Shown here piece after piece: positions 46,346 through 57,309 of a DNA stretch of 64,000 bases. The position numbers and the translations under genes were made by a program. Positions within the stretch are counted from its first letter, which is position 1, and the number at the start of each line of letters is the position of its first letter. The notes under the pieces are model-generated. The model was given only the letters and a program-made list of their open reading frames with translations, searched no databases and was not told the origin of the DNA. The stretch is taken from contig OX638131.1 in the NCBI GenBank assembly GCA_951804985.1, positions 55,790,604 to 55,854,603 on the forward strand, read 5' to 3'. Origin of the DNA: Dryomyza anilis. Taxonomy: Eukaryota > Arthropoda > Insecta > Diptera > Dryomyzidae.

Positions 46346-46818
46346 GTTGGTTTCGTTTCTTTGTCAGTGACGGTTGTTTTTGTTTTAGCGCATGCATTTG
46401 TGATTAGAACAGTGTTATTTAAAAATTAAAACAAAGTAATATAAATTTTATAAAGTGTAGTGTACAGTGTTCTACATTATTGTCTAACAATTGATTTAAC
46501 CAATAGTTAATTGCACACATTTTTTGTAATAATTGCACAAAATAATTCTGTTGCATGTAAATTGTTATTGTTAATTTATTTTATTTGTGTTTTCCAATTC
46601 TTTTTTGTGCTATATTTGTTTACGCTAAACTCTTGTTGTGTTGTTAGTGTGTTCAAAATCAGAAGCATTAACCCCTGCGTACCTTTTAATTTTTTTTAGC
46701 ACTAAATTCTTAACTTTGTGTTTTTCGATAGTTTTATACTATGGATTTCTTATCAGTTTAAAACTTCGCTGTCTGCTCACTGAGGGACAAATGTAAAAGT
46801 CAGAACATTTTAAACTCA

Positions 46819-47631
46819 ATGTTTTCCTGTTCTGGTCCCTGTGGCCAATTGTACCACGCTACATGTGCTAATATTTCTATTGGATGCACTGAATTTTTAT
46901 GTTCAGTGCATTCAGGTATACAGTGGTACTGTCCTACTTGTAGACCTCTTTCGCCATCTGTTTTTTTTTTGTTAAAATTAAAAACTTTGGTGAAAAACTT
47001 AGTATTTTAAATTCAAACTACAGTGAAATATTAAATTCGTTAAACGAATTTAGCTCAATAGTAGAAATCAGTGATACCGCAAATAAGCCAGACTGTGTTA
47101 AAGATAATACAGCTCTTATCAATGAATCAGTCTCTGATAATGAACCTTCAACTAAACAAGTTGAAAAAAAAACGAAAACGAAAATATAATAATAAATCCT
47201 TAAGTCCTCCTAAGGCTAAACGTAGTTCCCAAACAACTTCTGCTACCCCTTCTGTTCCTTCTATTAGTCCATCACTAATAGCAGTTACACTGCCCAAAAC
47301 AACAACAAGTAGTAAGACACCAGTTAGTTCAACGTTAAAGGCAATCCCAAAATTAAAAAGAATTTTTTTATCTCGGTTGATCCCTGACACAACAACAGAA
47401 AATATTTCTAATTTTATAAAAATGAATAAACTCGTGCCAACTGATACATTTCTTGTAAAAAAATCGGAAACAGGCCAACACATGCATCTTTTACTTTGTC
47501 AATTGCGGAAGAACATGCTGCGGCCGTTATCAGTTCAAATCTGTGGACTGATAACATCCTTGTTTCCGAATTCAAAACCAAAAGAAACAATAGACCAACT
47601 AAAACAGTCCACCAAAATCCAAAAAACTTAA
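46819..47631 (+). pseudogene. LINE ORF1 with a PHD-like zinc finger
   Basis: 46819..46960 encodes CSGPCGQLYHATCANIS and, after GCTEFLCSVHSG, WYCPTCRP: a Cys-rich pattern ending W-x-C-x2-C that fits a PHD finger. Upstream stops near 46760..46795 have cut off the start. After a frameshift near 46950 the frame 47071..47631 is Lys/Ser/Thr-rich and ends with RIFLSRLIPDTTTENISNFI, an RRM-like or esterase-like C-terminal domain I cannot name. Some CR1/Jockey-group LINEs carry PHD fingers in ORF1. Confidence 0.7.
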
Positions 47632-47635
47632 GCGT

Positions 47636-50487
47636 ATCTCCCTTTACTACCAAAACGTAAGGGGATTGCGTTCAAAGACTCGGGATCTCTTTTTATCTAC
47701 TCAGAATTTCGCGAACGATATCATCGCGTTAACTGAAACATGGCTAAATAAGAGCTTTTCAAACGTTGAATTATTTGATAATTCATTCAATGTTTTTAGA
47801 AAAGATAGATTTGACATCGAAAAATCTCCAGTTGGTGGTGGAATATTAATAGCAATAAAGAACAATTTAATAAGTTCCTTATTAGAAATTCTAATTGCTG
47901 CTTATTAGAGCTTATTTGTGTTAGGATTGTACTTCACAATTCCTGTATATATGTCTTAAACGCTTACATTCCTCCGAAAAGTAGCGTAGAAGTCTATGAG
48001 ACCTTATCTAAGTCCATAGATTTTGTATTGGAAATGCTTAATAGTTCAGATGATATTATACTTTTAGGTGATTTTAATTTACCAGATTTAATATGGAATA
48101 ACTCTGACGACGACACATATTTCTGTGCGTCTAATTCTAAATCTCGACAAGAACATATTTTTGTTGACACTATATCATCTGACTTACAACAAGTAAGTTG
48201 TATTACTAATTGTCTGGAACGACAACTTGACTTAGTATTTACTACAGATAGTAACAATGTTGTAGTTACAAATTCGACGAATGTTCTAATGGACATTGAT
48301 GCATATCATCCGCCTCTAACAATATTTTATCAATCTGATAGAGCGAATATCATTAATAGTAAATCTGCAGACAAGGCTTATGAATTTAATATTAAAAAAG
48401 CCAACTTTTCATTGTTAAATGAATTGTTGTCTGCTAGCATTGATATAATATCAGACTATATTAATGATAATGAACTTGATGTTGCCATAAACTATTTTTA
48501 CCATGAACTCTTTTCCTGCATAGCACTATCTGTACCATATAGCCTTAAGTTCACTAAGATCTCATCGTATCCCTGATACACTAAGGATTTGAAGATGCTA
48601 CGTAACTCTAGGAATAGAGCATGGAATAGATATGTCAGCAGTCAAGACCCAAGTGACCTAGAAACATACAACAAATTGTTTCTGGAATTCCAGTCTAGAT
48701 CTAAAATTCTTTACACTGAGTATATTGATAAAATGAAGATACAAATTTTATCAGATCCAAAAAAGTTCTGGGGTTTCATCAATACTAAAAAAAAGAGCGA
48801 TGGTTTTCCTGCTACTTTTAAAAATAATGATGAATTCACTAGCGACCCTAATGTCATATGTGGGCTATTTGCCAGCCTGTTTAAACAATCATTCTCTAAT
48901 GATTCCTTTATAACCGATGTTAATTATTTTGATTACATGCGTTCTGCTCCTAAAACTTCATTAGTCTCTATATCATTTTCTCCGGATCAGATTTTGCAAT
49001 ATATTTTGACGATTGATGATGATTTTAGTTCTGGACCAGACGGTATCCCGGCAACAGTTATAAAGAAATGTGGTACTTCGTTATGTAAATTACTTTGTTC
49101 CATATTTAATAAATCAATTAATGAAAGTAATTTCCCAATATTTTGGAAAAACTCATTTATAAGCCAAATTTTTAAAAAGGGGTGTAAAAATGATGTAAAT
49201 AACTATAGGCCAATCGCTAAATTGTCATCAATACCGAAATTGTTTGAACGTATTGTATATGATCAAGTTAAAATCCACTGTAGAGATGTAATTACCTCAC
49301 GTCAGCACGGATTTGTAACCGGAAGATCCACAATATCTAATCTATTAGACTTCACTTCATTTGCAATAAGTTCAATAGAATCAAGAAAACAAGTCGACTG
49401 CATTTACACAGATTTCAGTAAAGCTTCGATAAACTTCCTCATAACTTAATTTTATTCAAACTAAAGGTACTGGGATTTCCCGAATTCTTTGTTAAGTGGA
49501 TAGGATCCTATTTATCTGATCGTTCATATCAAATACGATTCAGAAATAATTTATCTTCGCCATTTATTGCAACATCTGGGGTACCCCAGGGTAGTCATCT
49601 TGGTCCACTGTTATTTATACTGGCTATTAATGATGTGATATACAACATTAAGTACTCGCATTTATTAATTTTTGCCGATAATATGAAAATATATATCAAT
49701 AAATGACGATAAGTACGTTCATACACTTCAGTCCGACTTAAAATCATTTGAAACGTGGTGTTGTAAGAATAACTTGATTCTTAATCCAGAAAAGTGTCAA
49801 GCCATGACATTTTCTCGCAAAAGAAATAAACTAGAATACAACTATTCACTAAAAGAGAAAATTTTAAATCGGGTGCAAGTGGTGAAAGATCTTGGTGTGT
49901 TTGTCGATACAAATTTATCGTTTAATTTACATATTGAAAATATATGTAAAAAAGCCTCATCATTACTTGGTTTTATCAAACGATGGGCTAAAGAATTTAA
50001 TAGTCCCCTTACAACTTTGACTCTATATTGCACTCTGGTTCGTTCACAATTAGAATATGCAAGTCAAGTATGGTCTCCTTTCTACAAGGTACATAATGTC
50101 CGAATCGAAAGGATACAGAAAAACTTCGTACGTTTCGCTCTCAAGGGTTTAAATTGGATGGATAACTTACATCTTCCTCCATATGTAGATCGTCTGAAAC
50201 TACTAAATTTAAAGACTCTTGACGAGCGCAGACAAATTGCCGATATCATTTACATACATCAATTAATAACCGGTAGACTTGATTCACCCGAGCTTCTTAA
50301 CTATATTAGTTTTAACCATAATCGTAGAAGTAGCAGACATCGTGATGTTCTTTTTTATGTACCTTATAGTAGAACTAAATATGTTGCTGCTTCACCCTTC
50401 AATCGAATGTGTAATTTAGTTAATAATTGTCCACAGTATAATATAAATTTGTCAAAAAATCAACTCAAATGTAGACTAAAACAATAA
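47636..50487 (+). pseudogene. LINE ORF2 (endonuclease-reverse transcriptase), frameshifted
   Basis: The endonuclease starts SLYYQNVRGLRSKTRDLFLS (47645), then ALTETWL (47730) and VGGGILIAIKN; a stop and shift near 47905; YIPPKSSVEVYE, ILLGDFNLPDLIW (48060), DLVFT and a YHPPLT in place of the usual SDH. The linker and RT 48589..49449 read DDFSSGPDGIPATVIKKCGT, NNYRPIAKLSSIPKLFERIV, QHGFVTGRSTISNLLDF and YTDFSKA; then a frameshift, SGVPQGSHLGPLLFILAIND, and the catalytic box changed to FADN (49675). The thumb and C-terminus 49774..50487 are open: KDLGVFVDTNLSFNLHI, LEYASQVWSPFYK and PFNRMCNLVNNC. Confidence 0.88.
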
Positions 50488-50592
50488 TGTAACAAATGCA
50501 TGTGTTGTTCACGAGCCCAACTAATTTAGTGGGTAAATATTTTCCAGCATTATGCTGTGAAAGTGCAAGCTAGCTGTATTAGCTAAAACTCG

Positions 50593-51548
50593 ATATGTAT
50601 ACAGGAATGTTGAAAAAGTTTGAAAATTTTATAAAATGTTATGATAAAAAAATCAGACAACAGTTGAGTGGATTAAATAAAAAGTGAATTAACAAAATAT
50701 ACAATAGAAAGGGGGACTGCTTCAAATTGTCTAATGTAAGTGATTCATTGAAGTACCTTGTGAGGCAGCTAAAAATGGAAAACTCATATTACTAGTAAAC
50801 TCAGGAGCAGATGCAAGCATAATAAAAGAAGGATTTGACAAAATTTGACAAAAATAGTAAGAAAGATTTTAATGGGGCTTTTGGTGGATGCGTAAGGACT
50901 TTAGGCACGACCAATATACAACACAGTAATATAAAGTGGTTACATTTAATAATGCATGTAGTATCTCTTGAACAAGGAATACCAGCAGACGGAATAATAG
51001 GACGGGATAACATATGGAATAGATCCGTAATAAACGCAATTAATAAGACCATAACATTCTATGATAAAGGAAAGAATCACACTATCCGATTACCAATGAA
51101 AACGCGAGCCGACATAGAAAATATTTATTACAATCATGAAATAAAAATCATGCCGAGAACCGCAAAAATAGTAGAAATTACACTAAAAACAAAAATTCCA
51201 ATTATATTAATACATAAACAAGAAATTTATCCTGGAGTATATTTGGGAGAAAGCTTATCGAATGTTAACAAAAATAAAGTTTATGTCTCAGTATTAAATG
51301 CTACAGAAAAGGACATTATAATAGACAACAATTTTAAACCGAAATTTTCAAATTTTAATCAGTATAGGGAATCAGATACAAACAATTCTACAATAAATAC
51401 TATAAATTCAGTGAATATAAAAAATAGGATTAATAGATTATTAGAAAAAATTAACATCGATGAATCTTTAAATAAAGAGGAAATCACATCATCACAAAAT
51501 CTTTGTATTTCTTACCACGATGTTTTTCACTTAAACTTAAACACGACA
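50593..51548 (+). pseudogene. Gypsy protease and pol start, unit 1
   Basis: Resumes Gypsy after the LINE. The active-site segment reads LLVNSGADASIIKEG (50780..50825), Asn replacing the catalytic Asp that unit 2 keeps. A ~20-bp loss after IIKEG shifts the frame. 50835..51551 is then open: GIIGRDNIWNRSVINAINKT, the flap and C-terminal protease part, then the linker IEIYPGVYLGESLSN. It would cleave Gag-Pol; inactive here. Confidence 0.8.
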
Positions 51549-51559
51549 TAACAACACAA

Positions 51560-53180
51560 TGGAATCAACCACCAATTAACCAAAAGCAATACAAACTTCC
51601 ACACACACATAGAGAGGAAATTAATAGACAGGTTAACAAAATGTTAGATGCTGGCATTATATAGCCAAGCATATCACCCTGGAATTCACCATTACTATTG
51701 GTACAGAAGAGGAGCGACAAAGACGGTAACAAAAAATGGAGACTTGTCATAGATTTCCGTAAATTAAATGACGCAACCGTAAAACAGGTATTTCCTATTC
51801 CGCGAATAGATGAAATATTAGATCAATTAGGTCACAGTCGGTATTTGTCAACTTTAGATTTAGCAAGTGGCTATCATCAGGTCTTAGTAGAAGAAGGTGA
51901 TAAAGAAAAAACTGCCTTCAGTACAGGATTTGGACATTTTGAATTCAACAGGATGCCTTTCGGTTTAACAGGGGCACCAGCAACTTTCCAGAGAATAATG
52001 AATAACATCTTAACAGGGTTACAGGGTATCGATTGTTTTGTATAATTTGATGATATAGTTGTGTATGGGAAAAATATAAGCGAATATAGACTTGTAATAG
52101 ATTTCCGTAAATTAAATGACGTAACCGTAAAACAGGTATTTCATATTCCGCGAATAGATGAAATATTAGATCAATTAGGTCACAGTCGGTATTTGTCAAC
52201 TTTAGATTTAGCAAGTGACTATCATCAGGTCTTAGTAGAAGAAGGTGATAAAGAAAAAACTGCCTTCAGTACAGGACTTGGACATTTTGAATTCAATAGG
52301 ATGCCTTTCGGTTTAACAGGGGCACCAGCAACTTTCCAGAGAATAATGAATAACATCTTAACAGGGTTACAGGGTATCGATTGTTTTGTATAATTTGATG
52401 ATATAGTTGTGTATGGGAAAAATATAAGCGAACATGAACACAGATTAAGTAAAGTATTACAGAAACTAAGAGACCATAATTTAAAATTAAATACCGAAAA
52501 ATGTCAGTTTTTACGTCGTGAAGTTGTATATTTAGGGCATAAATGTTCAGAACTTGGTGCGCTGCCAGACCCCGCTAAGGTCGAATGCGTAAAAAATATT
52601 CCAGTACCAAGAAACAGAAAAGAAGTACAAGCATTCTTGGGATTAATTAATTATTACAGAAAGTTCATAAGCAATATGGCAAGGTTATCTTTACCAATTA
52701 ATAATTTACTTAAAAAGGACGTTAAATTTAAATGGACGGACGATTGTCAAAATTCATTTATTAAATTGAAAGAATCAATAATTTCACCTCCAATATTAGC
52801 ATATCCAGATTTTACAAAAACTTTTTTACTAACAACAGACGCAAGTAACGAAGCAGTAGGTGCAGTCCTATCTCAAGGTGAAGTAGGAAGCGACCGACCG
52901 ATCGCGTTTGCAAGTAGAACTTTAAATGGAGCAGAAAAACGATTTTCTACCATTGAAAAAGAATTTTTAGCAATTGTTTGGCGACCATTCAAAATTTTTA
53001 CAGATCATCAGCCTCTAAAAGGTATTGCAAATTAAAAGACCAGACATCCCGCCTTGCATGTTTCCGACACAAATTATAGAAATATGATTTTGAAATAATG
53101 TACAAACCAGGCAAAAGAATTTAAATGCGGTTGCTTTAAGCATAATACCATATATAGAACCAGATATTACAGCCGTACAA
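51560..53180 (+). pseudogene. Gypsy reverse transcriptase and RNase H, unit 1, with internal duplication
   Basis: Entry region QYKLPHTHREEINRQVNKML, then RLVIDFRKLNDATVKQVFPI, YLSTLDLASGYHQVLVEEG, FNRMPFGLTGAPATFQRIMN and GLQGIDCFV followed by TAA (52043..52045) and FDDIVVYGKN, where YLDD is expected. This whole block is repeated (52089..52436) with its own TAA at 52391. Then come ECVKNIPVPRNRKEVQAFLG, the RNase H Asp in LLTTDASNEAVGAV, and Glu in STIEKEFLAIVW. About 36 bp are missing at WRPFKIFTDHQPL; the frame ends at 53035, and the rest is frameshifted. Confidence 0.88.
51741..52436 (+). repeat. 348-bp in-frame tandem duplication in RT (unit 1)
   Basis: GACTTGT(C/A)ATAGATTTCCG occurs at 51741 and 52089. 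The two copies differ by about five substitutions (for example CCTATTCC against CATATTCC, GGATTTGG against GGACTTGG). Each ends TTTGATGATATAGTTGTG...AATATAAGCGAA. 348 is divisible by three (116 codons). Unit 2 has the same arrangement at 57485 and 57833. Confidence 0.95.
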
Positions 53181-53223
53181 ACAAGATCCAAACTACACAA
53201 AATATATTAGATCAGCAAATCAC

Positions 53224-53887
53224 AAAAACGAAACCACAAATCAGTACACCAGTCGTAGATGAAACAATAATAGATACAAATAATGAAACGAATTCAGCTC
53301 AAATATTAACTGATCCAGATGGGATTAAAACCGTGATGAAAGATGATTCAGCACTAGGAGGCCATCAGGGCACACTTAAAACATACTTTAGGATTAAGAA
53401 ACAATTTAAATGGAGGGGAATGCAGAAACAAATAAAGGAATATGTAAGAAACTGTCCTAAATGCCAAATGAACAAAAGTTCAAAGTTAACCAAAATGCCA
53501 ATGGTTTGGACAGATACGCCAACACGTCCATACGATAAGGTTTATATGGACTTGGTAGGAATTTTGCCCGAAACAGTATCGGGAAATAAATATATATTAA
53601 CTTTTCAAGACGATTTTTCAAAATACATGTGCTGCGTAGCTATCCCAGACGCGGAAGCAAGCACAGTAGCTAAAGCTTTTTACGAGGAAATTATCACGCG
53701 TTATAATATTCCGAAAATTTTAATTACAGATAATGGGTCAAATTTTGTGTCAAAATTATTTTCAGACACGTGCAAGTTATTAAACATTAAAAAAATGCAT
53801 ATAACACCGTATCACCCGCAGGCGAATGGCTCATTAGAACGAAGTCACAGACCTTTAGCGGAGTATTTGAAATGTTTTGCAAAATAG
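53224..53887 (+). pseudogene. Gypsy integrase, unit 1
   Basis: Open from 53333 to 53887 (184 codons). Zinc-binding HHCC region: GHQGTLKTYFRIKKQF and YVRNCPKCQ. Catalytic core: Asp in YMDLVGILP, Asp in LITDNGSNF and Glu in GSLERSHRPL, all present, with the DD35E-type spacing. A stop follows CFAK; the C-terminal part (NSAMHVHNNTVHMSTGQTLY, then YEVLSIISP-like) continues in shifted frames to about 54300. Unit 2 has no equivalent. Confidence 0.88.
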
Positions 53888-54374
53888 GATGGGTCCAACT
53901 GGGACCAATGGTTGAATTCGGCAATGCATGTGCACAATAACACAGTGCATATGTCAACAGGGCAAACGCTTTATACGAATTTGAATTTGACATGCCAACC
54001 AACCTAAAACGAATATGTTCAACAATTTATAACAGTGAATTACAATAAGGTATTAAAATACCAAATACAGCGTACACATGAGATAGTCAAACAAAATCAA
54101 GAAAAGCTAAGGAAAGATCTAAACGAAGTTACGATAATACATTAAATACGGTAGTTTTTAAGGAAGGAGATAGTTTTATTAAAAAACCAGAACAAATTTT
54201 CACCAATCTGGGTAGGTCCCTATGAAGTCCTTTCGATAATAAGTCCTGTGACAAAACAACGAAATTAATAACTGAACCAACAGTTCATAATGATGATTAA
54301 CCGCAATGCATAATATTGCAAACAACGTAAATAAAGTACGCGTAAATATTTTTTTTTTAGAAAATATGTTTTTA

Positions 54375-56015
54375 AAATCTAAATTAGTGTATGAGGAAAT
54401 AGCTATGTATTAATTTTAGAAGATGACTAGCATTAGATCATGTATTAAATGAGAAAGGAATAAAGTATAAAAAAGATTATATAAGATATTTCATAAACAA
54501 GAATTCAGTACGAATTTGCCAAAGCAATAAAATATACATTGTCAAGTCAGTTCCACACGGGTATACTCAGAAGTCAAAAGAGTTGACGTAGTTTTTGAAC
54601 AATTAGTATACTTCTTGGAACATAAAAGTGCTCATAAAATAAAAGAATTAGAAGAATGGAAAGGGGAATTTACTGCATTAAATAAAAAATTAAACGATAT
54701 TGTAGAAGAACGGCAGGAGTTGTTAGATCAGGCTAGTGGAATAGAGGAAGAAAACGAAAAATTAAGAACTTTGCTGAAAAATAAAGATATTTCGGACGAA
54801 TCAATTGAACGAGCACTTAGCCAACAGCCCAGACTAGAATTCGAAACATTAGAAGAAGCCAATAATAAAGTAAGGGAATTAGATTCGAAAATCAGATTTT
54901 TAGAATCGGAAGTTAAGCTAGCCCACGAAACATCATTATATCATAAGGAGGCATTACAGATTGAAGGAAAGTTTGATAAAATAACAGCACCGGAAACAAC
55001 ATTAGAAATGTCGTTAGATACTGTATGGAATACGTAGGAAGTGTGGTTCCATTTTTTATGGGATCGGAATCACCGTCCGTTAAAACTGAACTTTATAGAT
55101 TCATGGACGGTTGTGCGTTAGCAAGTCTAAAAATTACAGAAGAAAACAAAGAAGAATTCATTAGCAGTGTCAAACTGCATCTTCTTGGTGACGCTTATGA
55201 TTTAGTCCGCACAAGAAAGTTGAATGATTTAGACGGATATCAGACGGATGGTGAGAGTCTGAGGACATTTGCAAGAAGATTAGAAAGATTATGCGCAAAC
55301 GCTAATGAAATAGCAGATTCAAGGTACAAAAAGAAAAATCTACCTACAGATGTTTTTAATACGGAACTAGTAAACTCAGTTCTGACAGCATTCAAGGTTG
55401 AATGATTTATTAGATGAAGCATTAAAGGCCCAGATAACAATTCAAGGGGGTCCGAGATTCCCCGAGGAAGTGTACAGTTTCGAACAACAATCTGTAACCA
55501 GTCCATCGAATAGTATTCAAAACAATCATTTTCAAACTACCCCACTAAATCACAAAATATCAACTCAAAATAAAACAGAAGGATCAAAAATACGACCAAC
55601 ATGCTCTTTTTGCCAGAAAAAAGGACATACACGAGACGAATGTATTACGCGGAAAAACACACCGTTTTGTATAGAGTGTGAAAAATATGGGCACGAATCT
55701 AGTTGGAGATGTGCTTTCATTAGATTAGAAGCTCAAAATAAGGAAGGGTTTGGACATACACAAAACCATCCAGTCGTTAATAGGCAATTTTTAAACAACA
55801 ATTGGCAAACAGGACATAACACTACGTACCGTGCCAATAATAATAAAAATAATAACAATAACAATGGGAATACCCCTAGAAATAATTTAAAATGTGATTG
55901 GTGTCGTAGACTTGGTCATGTGGAAACTAATTGCTACGCCAAGAGGGATTATCTGGCAAGGGAGAATAATGAACAAAACAAGGGAAACTACCAGGGGCCC
56001 AGCCAAGGCCAGTAA
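54375..56015 (+). pseudogene. Gypsy gag, unit 2
   Basis: The N-terminal part is visible near 54425..54550 (LNEKGIKYKKDYIRYFINKN) and shifts frame near 54565. 54615..55037 is open and strongly helical (IKELEEWKGEFTALNKKLND), a coiled coil. 55025..55405 is the capsid: FFMGSESPSVKTELYRFMDG and AYDLVRTRKLNDLDGY. A 56-bp deletion near 55398 shifts the frame; 55398..56015 carries the same three CCHC knuckles as unit 1. At least three breaks, so not translatable as one protein. It would form the particle core. Confidence 0.87.
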
Positions 56016-56089
56016 GCTGGGGCCCCTTTAAAAATAGCAAAATTAGGTCAAAAAGGGTAGAAATAGTAAATCATAAGGCTGAAGGGTCT

Positions 56090-57298
56090 GTGACCACATT
56101 AACTACCCAAACTCCTGCAAATCAGACGTCGGAAGTGACCGTTGATACACATATTGATCCACCGTGGTTTGATTGTGAGGGAGTGACAATGGTAATTTTT
56201 GCATTAATAAATTTCTTTATATATATGATAATAGCAATAGGGGCAAAAATGATTAAATTAGTAGCAGATGAAACTAATCGGCAAAGATGTGTATGGGAAG
56301 AAATGCAAATAGGTCAAAAGGTGAACAATATGTATACAGGAATGTTGAAAAAGTTTGAAAATTTTATAAAATGTTATGATAAAAAAATCAGACAACAGTT
56401 GAGTGAATTAAATAAAAAGAGAATTAACAAAATATACAATAGAAAGGGGGACTGCTTCAAATTGTCTAATGTAAGTGATGTGTTCATTGAAGTACCTTGT
56501 GAGGCAGCTAAAAATGGAAAACTCATATTACTAGTAGACTCAGGAGCAGATGCAAGCATAATAAAAGAAGGTGCAATGACACAACTACCGGAATTTGACA
56601 AAAATAGTAAGAAAGATTTTAATGGGGCCTTTGGTGGATGCGTAAGGACTTTAGGCACGACCAATATACAACAGTGTGCATTATAAAGTGGTTACATTTA
56701 ATAATGCATGTAGTATATCTTGAACAAGGAATACCAGCAGACGGAATAATAGGACGGGATAACATATGGAATAGATCCGTAATAAACGCAATTAATAAGA
56801 CCATAACATTCTATGATAAAGGAAAGAATCACACTATCCGATTACCAATGAAAACGCGAGCCGACATAGAAAATATTTATTACAATCATGAAAAAAAAAT
56901 CATGCCGAGAACCGCAAAAATAGTAGAAATTACACTAAAAACAAAAATTCCAATTGTATTAATACATAAACAAGAAATTTATCCTGGAGTATATTTGGGA
57001 GAAAGCTTATCGAATTTAACAAAAATAAAGTTTATGTCTCAGTATTAAATGCTACAGAAAAGGACATTATAATAGACAACAATTTTAAACCGAAATTTTC
57101 AAATTTTAATCAGTATAGGGAATCAGATACAAACAATTCTACAATAAATACTATAAATTCAGTGAATATAAAAAATAGGATTAATAGATTATTAGAAAAA
57201 ATTAACATCGATGAATCTTTAAATAAAGAGGAAATCACATCATTACAAAATCTTTGTATTTCTTACCACGATGTTTTTCACTTAAACTTAAACACGAC
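56090..57298 (+). pseudogene. Gypsy linker with hydrophobic segment, and protease, unit 2
   Basis: 56090..56686 is open: DPPWFDCEGVT, then about 22 hydrophobic residues (MVIFALINFFIYMIIAIGA), then a basic helical part, then the protease active site LLVDSGADASIIKEG with its Asp intact. A frameshift near 56680 (CAL stop) breaks it; 56700..57048 and 57254..57496 carry the rest (GIIGRDNIWNRSVINA, then the RT entry). A stretch that would span a membrane is unusual between nucleocapsid and protease. Confidence 0.8.
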
Positions 57299-57309
57299 AT
57301 AACAACACA

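Larger units (their letters stand above)
46346..50592 (+). mobile_element. CR1/Jockey-type LINE, essentially full length, inserted in Gypsy unit 1
   Basis: Both junctions are fixed by comparison with unit 2: Gypsy reads GTGAAC before 46346 and ATATGTATACAGG from 50593, while the empty site at 56321..56338 reads GTGAACAATATGTATACAGG. So the LINE is 4247 bp with no target duplication (one A lost or ambiguous). Contents: a ~0.45-kb 5' UTR, ORF1 with a PHD-like finger, ORF2 and a 3' end GCTAAAACTCG. Several frameshifts and stops show it is dead or has decayed since insertion. Confidence 0.92.

Noticed and set aside
46439..46818. A host gene between the Gypsy gag and the PHD-like frame
   Set aside because: Comparison with Gypsy unit 2 shows all of 46346..50592 is one LINE insertion, so this is its 5' UTR.
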